NCBI GenBank assembly: GCA_002452515.1
Contig: DKEN01000060.1
Location: forward strand, 20,043-28,425
Origin: Spartobacteria bacterium UBA6821
GTDB lineage: Bacteria; Verrucomicrobiota; Verrucomicrobiia; Chthoniobacterales; UBA6821
DNA: 8,383 nt
Reading direction: 5' to 3'
The notes under the pieces were generated by a model. It made no database searches, was not told the DNA's origin, and was given only the letters and a program-made list of their open reading frames with translations. A program made the translations under genes and the position numbers. How positions within the stretch are numbered: position 1 is the first letter of the stretch; the number at the start of each line of letters is the position of its first letter. Shown here piece by piece: positions 1 to 7,693 of this stretch.

Positions 1-1401
1 GCCATCACCAGTTGCACCAATACCAGCAACCCCAGCGTCATGCTGGCCGCAGGATTGCTCGCGAAGAAGGCCGTCGAGGCAGGTTTGGAAATGGACCCGA
101 CGGTAAAAACTTCACTGGCTCCCGGGTCGCGCGTCGTCACTGCGTATCTCGAAAAAACAGGCCTTCAGCCTTACTTTGACAAGCTTGGATTCCAAACAGT
201 CGGCTACGGCTGCACCACTTGTATCGGGAACTCGGGGCCGCTCAATCCTGAAGTTGAAAAGGCCATTACCGACAATGATCTTGTCGCCGCCGCCGTCCTC
301 TCAGGAAACCGTAATTTTGAAGCCCGTATCCATCAGAATATCAAGGCCAACTTCCTGATGTCTCCGCCTTTGGTCGTCGCGTTTGCCCTCGCGGGACGCG
401 TTGATATCGACTTTGCTCTGGAGCCGATCGGTCTTGGAAAAGATGGAAAGGAAATCTTCTTGAAAGACATCTGGCCGAGTCTCAGTGAAATCCGTGACAC
501 CCTGCGAAGTGCACTCACTCCGGAGATGTTTTCCACTCTTTACGGTAATTTCGCCGGACAAAATCCCAAGTGGAACGAGATTAGCGCCCCGACAGGCGGC
601 ATCTACCAGTGGGATACCAAGAGCACCTATATCCAGGAACCGCCATTCTTCGAGAACTTCGGCATGGAAGCCGGAACCATCACACCGATCACTGGTGCCC
701 GTGCTCTGGGCATCTTCGGAGATTCGGTCACAACCGATCACATTTCTCCCGCAGGTGCGATCAAGGAAAAATCCCCGGCAGGTCGCTTCCTCAGTGAGCA
801 TGATGTCACGCGCGAAGACTTTAACAGCTACGGAAGCCGTCGAGGTAATGACCGCATCATGACCCGCGGTACATTTGCCAATGTCCGTATCAAGAACCTG
901 ATGCTTCCGGGTGTGGAGGGTGGTGAAACGCTGCATCAGCCAGACGGCGAACGCCTCAGCATCTTTGATGCAGCCCAGAAGTATGCCGAGGAAAAGACTC
1001 CACTCGTCATTCTAGCGGGTCAGGAATATGGCACGGGAAGCAGTCGCGACTGGGCAGCCAAGGGAACCCGACTTCTCGGGGTCAAGGCTGTGATTGCAGC
1101 CAGCTTCGAGCGTATCCACCGTTCCAATCTCGTTGGCATGGGCATTCTCCCCATGCAGTTCAAGGAGGGTACGAATGCCCAGACCCTTGGACTCGATGGC
1201 ACGGAAACCTACGACATCGTTGGTCTCGGAGAAGATCTGCAACCACGTCAAGACATGACTCTCCGCATCACACGCAAGGATGGAAGTGTTCAGGATATCC
1301 AGGTAAAGGTGCGCATCGATACGCCGATTGAGGTGGATTACTACCGCCATGGCGGCATCCTGCCCTTTATTTTGCGGCAGCTTGTCGCCGAATCAGTGTA
1401 G
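1..1401 (+). CDS. acnA: Aconitate hydratase (AcnA type), C-terminal half, 5' end off window
   Basis: Aconitase interconverts citrate and isocitrate through cis-aconitate in the cytosolic TCA cycle. The reading frame is open from base 1 and gives 466 residues. All three [4Fe-4S] cysteines are visible: C5 in SCTNTSNP, then C71 and C74 in [12 protein letters not shown]. Their spacing (66 and 3) is the same as I recall for E. coli AcnA. The swivel domain follows, with [13 protein letters not shown] near residue 240, the YGSRRGND segment, and the substrate-binding [16 protein letters not shown] near 340-355, then [20 protein letters not shown]. The C-terminal part has the usual length, so only the N-terminal half is missing, because of the window edge. 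The monomeric AcnA/IRP type fits better than AcnB, whose domain order differs. nadA follows after about 42 bases on the same strand. Confidence 0.96.
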   Translation, partial: AITSCTNTSNPSVMLAAGLLAKKAVEAGLEMDPTVKTSLAPGSRVVTAYLEKTGLQPYFDKLGFQTVGYGCTTCIGNSGPLNPEVEKAITDNDLVAAAVLSGNRNFEARIHQNIKANFLMSPPLVVAFALAGRVDIDFALEPIGLGKDGKEIFLKDIWPSLSEIRDTLRSALTPEMFSTLYGNFAGQNPKWNEISAPTGGIYQWDTKSTYIQEPPFFENFGMEAGTITPITGARALGIFGDSVTTDHISPAGAIKEKSPAGRFLSEHDVTREDFNSYGSRRGNDRIMTRGTFANVRIKNLMLPGVEGGETLHQPDGERLSIFDAAQKYAEEKTPLVILAGQEYGTGSSRDWAAKGTRLLGVKAVIAASFERIHRSNLVGMGILPMQFKEGTNAQTLGLDGTETYDIVGLGEDLQPRQDMTLRITRKDGSVQDIQVKVRIDTPIEVDYYRHGGILPFILRQLVAESV

Positions 1402-1432
1402 TATTGGTTCGTGCAGACAGAACAACTTGAAC

Positions 1433-1438
1433 GGAAGG
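1433..1438 (+). promoter_or_regulatory. Probable Shine-Dalgarno for nadA
   Basis: The purine-rich GGAAGG ends 5 bases before the ATG at 1444. No similar site precedes the upstream in-frame GTG at 1411. This decides the nadA start in favour of 1444, although the spacing is at the short end. Confidence 0.5.
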
Positions 1439-1443
1439 CGGAG

Positions 1444-2376
1444 ATGGATCGTGTGGATCTCGCCAGTGAAATCGTGCGCTTAAAACAGGAACGGAATGCC
1501 GTCATCCTGGCCCACAACTATCAGATCAAGGAAATCCAGGAAGTTGCTGACTTTGTCGGCGACTCCCTGGGTTTGAGCGTCAAAGCAGCCGAAACTGAGG
1601 CCGACGTCATTGTCTTCTGCGGTGTCCACTTCATGGGCGAGACGGCGAAGATTCTCAATCCGTCGAAGACGGTAGTCATTCCTGATCTGAATGCCGGATG
1701 CTCTCTTTCCGATTCCTGTCCCGCGGAGAAGTTGGACGACTTCCTCACGGAGCATGTGTTAAAAAACTACTTCGTCATTGCCTACATCAATTGCAGTGCC
1801 GGAGTGAAGGCACTTGCCGATGTCATCTGCACCAGCGGGAATGCCGTCAGGATCGTGCAGGCGGCTCCGGTTGATCGTCCTATCCTCTTTGTGCCTGATC
1901 AGAACCTTGGGGCCTGGGTCATCGAACAGACGGGACGCCCGATGGATCTCTGGCAGGGAAGCTGCTACGTCCACATGGAATACACGAGGGACAGCATCGA
2001 GCGGGCGCGCCGGGAATATCCCGATGCGGAAATTGTCGCCCATCCAGAGTGTCCGCAAGCGGTTCGACTTCTTGCCGATGAAGTCTGTTCTACAGAAAAG
2101 ATGATTGCCTATTGCAAAAACTCCTTCGCCACAGCTTTCGTTATTGTCACCGAGGAGGGCATGCTCCACCGCCTGCGACGCGAAATTCCAAACAAGGTCT
2201 TCATTCCAGGACCAACAGATCATTGCGCCTGTGCCGAGTGCCGTTACATGAAACTCAATACTCTGGAAAAACTTTACCATTCGCTCCGTGATCTCACTCC
2301 CGAGATCACTCTGGATGAACCGCTCCGGAAGCTTGCGGAAGGCTCCGTGCGTCGCATGCTGGAATTGAGCAAGTGA
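1444..2376 (+). CDS. nadA: Quinolinate synthase NadA
   Basis: NadA condenses iminoaspartate (made by NadB) with dihydroxyacetone phosphate to give quinolinate in de novo NAD synthesis, using an oxygen-sensitive [4Fe-4S] cluster held by three cysteines. Hallmarks seen are ILAHNYQ near the N-terminus, GDSLGLS, FCGVHFMGETAKIL, and three Cys motifs: NAGCSLSDSC (C86), GSCYVHM (C174) and CACAECRYMKLNTLEKLY (probably C266). Numbering is from the ATG at 1444, which gives 310 residues and places the core where the family normally begins. An in-frame GTG at 1411 would add 11 residues but has no ribosome binding site and starts 9 bases after the aconitase stop. The gene lies about 42 bases after aconitase and overlaps hemL by 4 bases, which indicates co-transcription. 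No nadB or nadC is in view. The function is secure; only the start is open. Confidence 0.96.
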   Translation: MDRVDLASEIVRLKQERNAVILAHNYQIKEIQEVADFVGDSLGLSVKAAETEADVIVFCGVHFMGETAKILNPSKTVVIPDLNAGCSLSDSCPAEKLDDFLTEHVLKNYFVIAYINCSAGVKALADVICTSGNAVRIVQAAPVDRPILFVPDQNLGAWVIEQTGRPMDLWQGSCYVHMEYTRDSIERARREYPDAEIVAHPECPQAVRLLADEVCSTEKMIAYCKNSFATAFVIVTEEGMLHRLRREIPNKVFIPGPTDHCACAECRYMKLNTLEKLYHSLRDLTPEITLDEPLRKLAEGSVRRMLELSK

Positions 2377-3653
2377 GCACTCACGTACAGGGCTCCATCT
2401 CACAAGACCTTTGGGAACGCGCCCTCCTGCGCATTCCAGGAGGGGTGAATTCACCCGTGCGCGCCTTCCGTGGAGTCGGCGGCGAACCTTTTTTTGTCAA
2501 TAAGGCCTCCGGGTGTACTATTACGGATGTTAACGGGCGGGAATACATCGACTTCGTCGGCACTTGGGGACCGGCCATCCTGGGTCATGCACCCCAAGTG
2601 GTCATTGATTCGATTCGGGAAACAGCAATTCACGGCACGAGCTTTGGCATTCCCAATCCTCTGGAAGTCGAGATGGCTGAAACCATCTGCCGATTGGTTC
2701 CCTCTGTTGAAAAAGTCCGCATGACGAACAGCGGTACTGAAGCTGTCATGTCGGCCATCCGTCTGGCTAGGGGAGCTACAGGACGAGAACGAATCGTCAA
2801 ATTCGAGGGCTGTTATCATGGTCATGTCGACTCCCTGCTGGTCAAGGCTGGCAGCGGTGCCCTCACGCTGGGACAACCGGATAGTGCCGGAGTTCCGTCT
2901 TCTCTCGCCTCCCTGACCTCGACAGTTCCCTTCAACGATATTGAAGCACTGGCCTCGGTCTTTAAGGAATATCCGTCAGATATCGCTGCCGTTATTCTGG
3001 AGCCGGTTCCGGCCAATGCCGGACTCTATCTCCCTGAACCGGGATTTCTCGAAGGGGTTCAAAAACTGTGTCGATCCCACGGATCGCTGCTTATTTTTGA
3101 CGAGGTCATGACTGGTTTCCGTCTAGCTCCGGGTGGCGCGCAGGAAATCTACGGAATCACCCCGGATCTCACAACACTAGGTAAGGTCATCGGCGGCGGG
3201 CTCCCCGTTGGAGCCTTTGGCGGTAGGGCTGACATCATGGACAACCTCGCCCCCCTGGGTCCCGTTTATCAAGCGGGAACACTTTCCGGCAATCCCCTGG
3301 CCCTTGCCGCGGGACTGGCTCAACTTCGTGAAATGGAACGAATCGGTGGATGGCAGTTTTTGGAGAGTCTTGGTGCCCAGTTGGAGGAGTCCATCCGTCC
3401 TATGATTGCGGGAAAACCATTCACCTTTCAGCGGATTGGCTCCATGTTCTGCCTCTACTTCACACCAGGACCAGTGCGGAATCTTGCCGACGCGAAACGG
3501 AGCGACACAGCCGCGTTCGCCCGTTATTTTCATGAAGCATTGAAGGAAGGCGTTTACTTCGCACCATCACAATTCGAGGCAGGCTTCATCTCGACTGCCC
3601 ATACACCGGAAGCGCTGACAAAAGCGGCAGGAATTTTGGCGAAGATCCTGTGA
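2373..3653 (+). CDS. hemL: Glutamate-1-semialdehyde 2,1-aminomutase
   Basis: This PLP enzyme converts glutamate-1-semialdehyde to 5-aminolevulinate, the last step of the C5 route to heme and other tetrapyrroles. The 426-residue protein is full length. It opens with the diagnostic IPGGVNSPVRAF (residues 21-32), followed by FVGTWGPAILGH, MTNSGTEAVMSAIRLARG, CYHGHVDSLLVKAGSG, IFDEVMTGFR with the cofactor Asp, and TTLGKVIGGGLPVGAFGG with the Schiff-base lysine K271. The C-terminal half has GTLSGNPLA and a normal ending. The start is a GTG overlapping the nadA TGA (GTGA, 2373-2376). No strong Shine-Dalgarno is visible, so translation probably depends on ribosomes finishing nadA. GSA aminomutase is preferred over other class III aminotransferases because of IPGGVNSPVRAF and GSMFCLYFTPGPV. 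The gene converges on the minus-strand gene ending at 3668, with only 14 bases between. Confidence 0.97.
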   Translation: MSTHVQGSISQDLWERALLRIPGGVNSPVRAFRGVGGEPFFVNKASGCTITDVNGREYIDFVGTWGPAILGHAPQVVIDSIRETAIHGTSFGIPNPLEVEMAETICRLVPSVEKVRMTNSGTEAVMSAIRLARGATGRERIVKFEGCYHGHVDSLLVKAGSGALTLGQPDSAGVPSSLASLTSTVPFNDIEALASVFKEYPSDIAAVILEPVPANAGLYLPEPGFLEGVQKLCRSHGSLLIFDEVMTGFRLAPGGAQEIYGITPDLTTLGKVIGGGLPVGAFGGRADIMDNLAPLGPVYQAGTLSGNPLALAAGLAQLREMERIGGWQFLESLGAQLEESIRPMIAGKPFTFQRIGSMFCLYFTPGPVRNLADAKRSDTAAFARYFHEALKEGVYFAPSQFEAGFISTAHTPEALTKAAGILAKIL

Positions 3654-3667
3654 TCTCCCACGGAAAC

Positions 3668-5452
3668 TTAACTCCGCTGTTTCCAGAGAAAAGCGCCGAG
3701 CAGAACCAGGACCAGTAGACCTGTTGGAGTTTTTAGACGGCTCCACCACGATTTTTGGGGATGGATCAACACCTGAATCTGGGATTGTGCGACAAGCACG
3801 CCCTCTTTCGAAATTCTCGAAAGCGTGAGGAGATGGAAGCCCGGGGCTATATTCCCAATTTCCCCGATTTCCTCCGAGCCTTGCTCGCTTAACGAGGAAA
3901 ATTTCAGAGGAATTGATTCAGCCACAAAAGGTGACGCCACAGAATGCCCCGCCTCATCGGGGGAGTTCCCCTTGGGATGCATGACAATCTTTTCGATCTT
4001 CATTCGGGAGTCACTCCCCTCATTTTCCTGCCAGTGAATCTCAAGACCATTTTTTCCATTCCAATATGTTTTTTCATTCCAGGAGAGATCATCAATGGAG
4101 GAGACAGGTGCTGTTCTAAAAGAAAAAGCAGGCGCTGACTGATCGCCTGTATCTTCGCTCTGGGTTACTTCCGATGTCGGGGAGGAATTTGGATTGGCTT
4201 CGCTACGAACGCCTTTAACACTTGCCTGCCAGAGAAGATCATGGGTGGTCTTTGTTCCTTCCTTGACGGATATTTTAAGCGTTGCCTCCCCGGGAAGTGC
4301 AGGCTTCCAATCATAATGCATATTTTTGGTTTCACCTCCCTTGACCAGGAGTGAAGTTTCGAACGGCATTCCGCCGCCGGCTAATGAGATAGCCGTCCAA
4401 TGGGTGCTTTTACTCATTTCAGAGCGGTTCTGAATTGAAAAATTGACGGGTAGGGAATCTCCCAATGGAACGATACCAAAATTGGTTGGCTGTGTTGCCG
4501 TGACACTTAATGGGATGAATCCCTGCACGGGGGGCAGTTCAATATCCTCGGTGGAGATTCCGTCTGAAATATGGATCTGCGAGGAATAGCTTGTGGCAGG
4601 GGTCTCATCGTCATGCTCTGCCTGCTGAAAGAAAACTTCCTTTCCGTCATGTGGAGGAAGTTCCATTCGTGGCGGCATGACCCAGGCGGGATCGCCTGTA
4701 AAGGAGAGGGTAATCACCTGGTCGGAATTATTCGTCAACAACCAGGTCAGCGGATCGGTTTGTGTAACGGCAAATCGAGCCTTTCCCTCACCTCTCAACT
4801 GTAGGGATACACCCGCGTAAGCCGGAAGTGAATCAGCTTGGGCCGCGTAACTCTTTATCTCCCTGGGTGAGAACTCCACAGACATGCTCTTCCGCTCCCC
4901 CTCATTCAAAGAAAATTCATTCCCCTCAGGGGCGGAGTATCCAATTGGAAGTGCTATTCGCCCGGTTGCCACCATCCCTCCGACATTTTGAATCATGACA
5001 TTGGTTAGGGATTTTTCCCCTAGAAACAATGTTCCAAAATTGATTTCTCCGGGCTCGATTTCCAGTCGTGCCGGTGGAGGAATGACCGTGATACTGACAC
5101 GCGTGGCGGGCGATTTGGCCCTGCCCGGAGATTGCGCCCGAAATTGAAATTCATCATACAGAAAGCCTTTTGATCCATCATGCTGATAGGTGACTACGGC
5201 CGTATGATCGGAACTTTCCGATATTTCGGAAAGTCGCCCATGGGTTGGTTTTGATTGAATTTCAAAGGTGATCGGATTGCCGTAATCAGGAATGGCCTCC
5301 ATGACGATCTGCACTTCCCCACCACGTGAAACCTGAGCGCTTCCTTCCTTGGCAAAAGTTGGCCTCACTTCCCTCTCAGCAGCAAAAGCAGCGATCTGGA
5401 AAGAAATCAGCGCAATAACAGGAAGCCAAGTACTCTGGAGTTTACCCGTCAC
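3668..5452 (-). CDS. Exported ASH/choice-of-anchor D-like multidomain protein with C-terminal membrane anchor
   Basis: I do not recognise a specific named protein. The 594-residue product begins with a signal peptide (about 1-25, ending AAFA-A). Residues about 30-124 resemble a bacterial cadherin/CSPG-like beta domain (SKPTHGRLSE, VVTYQHDGS). Residues about 128-224 look like an ASH/choice-of-anchor D domain (INFGTLFLGEKSLTNVMIQNVGG). A related but weaker beta domain covers 229-310, and a second ASH-like unit (NFGIVPLGDSLPVNFSIQNRS) lies near 322-398. A Ser/Glu-rich linker (415-445) leads to a possible fibronectin-III-like region (455-565). A hydrophobic helix at about 574-590 ends in WKQRS, so the tail probably anchors the protein in a membrane with the bulk outside the cytoplasm. 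I found no cysteine. The start is a GTG with GGAAA about 4 bases upstream. The gene begins 18 bases after the pseudopilin stop, so the two are very likely co-transcribed. Surface binding or scaffolding is inference; no catalytic motif was seen. Confidence 0.82.
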   Translation of the reverse strand: MTGKLQSTWLPVIALISFQIAAFAAEREVRPTFAKEGSAQVSRGGEVQIVMEAIPDYGNPITFEIQSKPTHGRLSEISESSDHTAVVTYQHDGSKGFLYDEFQFRAQSPGRAKSPATRVSITVIPPPARLEIEPGEINFGTLFLGEKSLTNVMIQNVGGMVATGRIALPIGYSAPEGNEFSLNEGERKSMSVEFSPREIKSYAAQADSLPAYAGVSLQLRGEGKARFAVTQTDPLTWLLTNNSDQVITLSFTGDPAWVMPPRMELPPHDGKEVFFQQAEHDDETPATSYSSQIHISDGISTEDIELPPVQGFIPLSVTATQPTNFGIVPLGDSLPVNFSIQNRSEMSKSTHWTAISLAGGGMPFETSLLVKGGETKNMHYDWKPALPGEATLKISVKEGTKTTHDLLWQASVKGVRSEANPNSSPTSEVTQSEDTGDQSAPAFSFRTAPVSSIDDLSWNEKTYWNGKNGLEIHWQENEGSDSRMKIEKIVMHPKGNSPDEAGHSVASPFVAESIPLKFSSLSEQGSEEIGEIGNIAPGFHLLTLSRISKEGVLVAQSQIQVLIHPQKSWWSRLKTPTGLLVLVLLGAFLWKQRS

Positions 5453-5470
5453 AAGATTTCCAAGCGTTTC

Positions 5471-5977
5471 CTACGGATCCTGAACCGGACACACCGATCC
5501 ATCCGCCCTAACACTCAGAACACCCGAACCATGCCCTCCCTGAATCTCCGTAAACCATGGCATTCGGGGCCAATTTTTAGGACTCAATGGCTTCGAATCA
5601 AAGAGCGTCGGGAGATAGGAAATTAACGATATTTGCTGGTTATTAGTCAGGGATTTTTGATTCCGGACGACCGTGGGACATTGCCAGTCATTAGAGGTGA
5701 GGTTCAAATTGGTGGCGGAATAGTCAAGCCACCATTGTTGTTCCCCCTGGGTGCCGACAGTGATGTTTGTGGGCAGTTGTGGCCAGGGATTGCCATCATT
5801 GAGGTTTGATGAAAATGCGGTCCAAAGTCCCCTCAGTCGCCCCATACAGACAACTCCCTCGGCCTTGTTACGAAGGGCTGTGAAGTTTGGGAATGTGAGG
5901 ACGATGAGAATTCCAACGATCACCATGACCACCAGTAATTCTACCAGCGTAAACGCCCCCCTTGGCTGATTTTTCAT
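5471..5977 (-). CDS. Type II/IV pseudopilin, prepilin-type N-terminal cleavage/methylation protein
   Basis: The 168-residue protein starts MKNQPRGAFTLVELLVVMVIVGILIVL, a prepilin peptidase site followed by the hydrophobic pilin helix. The conserved Glu (E13) sits at mature position +5 if cleavage follows A8, so the -1 residue is Ala rather than the classical Gly. This variant is common in Verrucomicrobiota and Planctomycetota. The C-terminus has an exact H-X9-DG motif (H149, D159, G160), the mark of a large pseudopilin group in those phyla. Three cysteines (44, 100, 163) and a Trp-rich middle are also present. Such proteins are normally membrane-inserted and processed by a PilD-type peptidase; no peptidase, ATPase or secretin is in view. 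The ATG at 5977 was chosen over an in-frame TTG at 6022 because it gives a normal short leader; AGGTG lies 12 bases upstream, somewhat far. It sits between two other exported proteins. Confidence 0.88.
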   Translation of the reverse strand: MKNQPRGAFTLVELLVVMVIVGILIVLTFPNFTALRNKAEGVVCMGRLRGLWTAFSSNLNDGNPWPQLPTNITVGTQGEQQWWLDYSATNLNLTSNDWQCPTVVRNQKSLTNNQQISLISYLPTLFDSKPLSPKNWPRMPWFTEIQGGHGSGVLSVRADGSVCPVQDP

Positions 5978-6027
5978 TGAAGAACCGATCACCTGTACGA
6001 TTAGGGATTGGCCTTTTGGCAAGGCAA

Positions 6028-6666
6028 TTACTGGGTCAAACGCGTCCCAGACACTTGATTAACCTGAGAGATTTCTTCTCCCGAAATCGTGAAATTTGTT
6101 TGATTAACAACCGTGAAAATCGTCGTAGCTTGTCCAGTTCCAGAAAAACTTTGCGTGGGATAGGAATTATAAAGCGTGCAATCAATCTGACCGTTCACCG
6201 TATCACTCACTGACTGTGCAGCGTAGGAAGTATTGGTCTGTGATTGCCCATTAGTGAGCGTGGTAACTGTACTGTTGGGGAGCAGGAGGTTGTAGTTGTA
6301 ATTTGCGAAGTAGGTGGCCGCTAGGCTGGAGCCTGAGACTGTGCCGTTGGCAGTGCCTATGAATTGCTCACCATAGGCATAAACAGTGGCAATGCCAGTG
6401 GTGCCAGAAGTGCCAGTGGTACCAGCATTTGTCGAGACCACGCTGGAAGCGTTCGTCGGGGAAGTTGAAAACTGGACGATTCCAAGGAATCCATCTTTTC
6501 CACGCACAATCGCACTGAAGGTTCCGGTATCGGAAAAGAAGGACCCGTTACCATAAGGGTTGCCACTTTTGTTTGAAGCACCAGCTTGGAGTTGTGCTGA
6601 ACCAATCAGCGATGCAGCGATTAAAACGGAAAGTGAGATCGCCGGGGAGAAGCGTTTTAAATTCAT
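6028..6666 (-). CDS. Small exported Ser/Thr/Asn-rich protein of unknown function
   Basis: I do not recognise a family. The 212-residue protein begins MNLKRFSPAISLSVLIAASL, a clear signal peptide with probable cleavage around residues 24-30 (AQLQAGA). The mature part is rich in Ser, Thr, Asn, Gly and aromatic residues, has one cysteine (C163), and looks like a beta-strand secreted protein. A short tripeptide T-x-G repeat spans about residues 80-91 (NAGTTGTSGTTG). The frame is open back to 6858, but that extension would place the signal peptide 65 residues inside the protein and overlap the divergent kinase gene, so I start at the ATG at 6666 (an ATG at 6675 is possible). Neither has a good Shine-Dalgarno; a TTGACA promoter placed just upstream would make a leaderless message. 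It is the first gene of the likely operon with the pseudopilin, 50 bases downstream. A pilus-associated or surface-layer role is only inference. Confidence 0.72.
   Translation of the reverse strand: MNLKRFSPAISLSVLIAASLIGSAQLQAGASNKSGNPYGNGSFFSDTGTFSAIVRGKDGFLGIVQFSTSPTNASSVVSTNAGTTGTSGTTGIATVYAYGEQFIGTANGTVSGSSLAATYFANYNYNLLLPNSTVTTLTNGQSQTNTSYAAQSVSDTVNGQIDCTLYNSYPTQSFSGTGQATTIFTVVNQTNFTISGEEISQVNQVSGTRLTQ
6394..6429 (-). repeat. 9-base imperfect tandem repeat coding T-x-G tripeptides
   Basis: On the plus strand four units run in register: gccagtggt, gccagaagt, gccagtggt and the diverged accagcatt. Units 1 and 3 are identical. Each 9-base unit adds three residues to the exported protein, so copy-number change would keep the frame. 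The tract encodes a flexible Gly/Thr stretch. Confidence 0.7.
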
Positions 6667-6763
6667 GCTGAACATCAGATAAAATGGATCGCCTTCTGTC
6701 AATCTGAATAACTCTGCCGCTCCATCCTTGCCAACCGAAGAAATTTCAGCAGATTCTGCAACG
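6667..6763. other. Divergent intergenic region between exported-protein operon and ROK kinase
   Basis: This 97-base stretch separates two divergent genes and must hold both promoters. Besides the minus-strand candidate there is a weaker plus-strand pair: TTGCCA at 6728-6733 and, 18 bases on, GATTCT at 6752-6757. Transcription from it would start near the ATG at 6764. No operator palindrome or riboswitch-like structure was recognised. Confidence 0.5.
6674..6702 (-). promoter_or_regulatory. Candidate sigma70-type promoter for the envelope operon
   Basis: Read on the minus strand, TTGACA (6702-6697, full -35 consensus) is followed after 17 bases by TCTGAT (6679-6674, four of six -10 matches). 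Transcription would begin about 7-8 bases further on, at or next to the ATG at 6666. That would give a leaderless mRNA, which agrees with the lack of a well-placed Shine-Dalgarno. The -10 is weak and a single good -35 can arise by chance. Confidence 0.35.
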
Positions 6764-7670
6764 ATGTCCCCAGCAAAAACCATGCTCCCCTGTTGGGGCA
6801 TCGACCTGGGAGGAACGAAAATTGAAGGTGCCATTCTGGATCCCTCGGAGCCGAACAAGGCTCTTTATCGGCTCCGCCTTCCGACCGAGGCTACCGAGGG
6901 ATATGATCACATTCTCCGACAGATAGAACGGATGATCGAGCAACTTGAACAGATTTCAGGACTTCCTCGTCCTGCTCGGATTGGGATCGGCACTCCTGGA
7001 GTCACCGTGCCCCGGACGGGTTTGCTCAAAAATTCTAACACGCTCTGCCTGAATGGAAAAGCTGTTGGCCGAGACGTTTCAGCGCGGCTTGGCTGTGAGG
7101 CGATTCTTGCCAACGATGCCAACTGTTGTGCGCTTGCTGAAGCAACACTTGGTGCCGGCCGTGGATATCCCACGATCTTCGGCATTATCCTTGGAACCGG
7201 CGTCGGCGGGGGGATCGTGGTTCATGGTCAGGTACTCTCCGGTCCCCATGGCATCGCGGGCGAGTGGGGACATAATCCCCTGCCGGGTGAAAATACGCCC
7301 TGCTATTGCGGACATTATGGCTGCATTGAGACAGTCTGCTCAGGGCCTTCCCTGGAAAAGTTTTACGCGGCCCACAGCGGCATTGCCAGGTCTCTTCCAG
7401 AGATCGTCTCCCGTGCCTCCGAAGGGGATGCCTCCGCCATCATCACCCTGGAACGCCTCCGGTCAAAATTCTCTGAGGCGCTGGGAGCCGTGATCAATAT
7501 CCTGGATCCCGACGCGGTCGTGATCGGGGGCGGTGTCGGCAACATCGACCTCCTCTACGAGGAGTCCACGCGGACGGCGGTCCTTAGGCACCTCTTTAAC
7601 CCCTACCTCAGGACCGAGTTTCTCCGGCCCACGCTGGGCGACAGCGCCGGCGTCTTCGGCGCGGCGATGC

Positions 7671-7693
<23 letters not shown>
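6764..7693 (+). CDS. ROK-family sugar kinase, Mak-like (fructo/glucokinase)
   Basis: This enzyme phosphorylates a hexose at the 6-position with ATP in the cytosol; fructose, mannose or glucose are the likely substrates. The 309-residue protein has the N-terminal phosphate loop [15 protein letters not shown], the catalytic Asp in [13 protein letters not shown], the second phosphate loop [11 protein letters not shown], the sugar-contact segment [12 protein letters not shown], the zinc motif [11 protein letters not shown], and the adenosine motif [15 protein letters not shown]. The ending [12 protein letters not shown] is normal for the family, so the gene is intact. LKNSN...LNG and the CYCG-type zinc site resemble E. 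coli Mak more than NagK, but substrate cannot be settled from motifs. The start is uncertain: ATG at 6764 was chosen, ATG at 6782 is equally close to the conserved core, and a TTG at 6728 also exists; none has a clear Shine-Dalgarno. Third-position GC rises abruptly after about 7500. The 3' end overlaps the convergent clamp-loader gene by 23 bases. Confidence 0.93.

Noticed and set aside
301..936. 211-codon minus-strand frame opposite aconitase
   Set aside because: It is antisense to a strongly conserved gene and its translation shows no domain or signal; it is a shadow frame.
1759..2454. 231-codon minus-strand frame opposite nadA and the start of hemL
   Set aside because: It lies opposite two certain genes across their junction and has no recognisable protein features.
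3662..3684. Inverted repeat GGAAAC/GTTTCC with an 11-base loop between the hemL and ASH-protein stops
   Set aside because: The 6-base AT-containing stem has a large loop and no T-tract on either side, too weak to call a terminator.
5978..6022. N-terminal extension of the pseudopilin from a TTG at 6022
   Set aside because: It would bury the prepilin leader under 15 extra residues; the ATG at 5977 gives a normal leader.
6011..6025. Small hairpin GCCTT/AAGGC with a 5-base loop between the exported protein and the pseudopilin
   Set aside because: A 5-base stem without a following T-run is expected by chance, and the genes look co-transcribed through it.
6667..6858. Upstream extension of the exported protein to 6858
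   Set aside because: It would overlap the divergent kinase gene and put the signal peptide inside the protein.
7503..7508. GGATCC at the composition step, suggestive of a cloning junction
   Set aside because: The same hexamer occurs elsewhere in the window (near 5475 and 6838), so its presence at the step is not evidence of a clone join.
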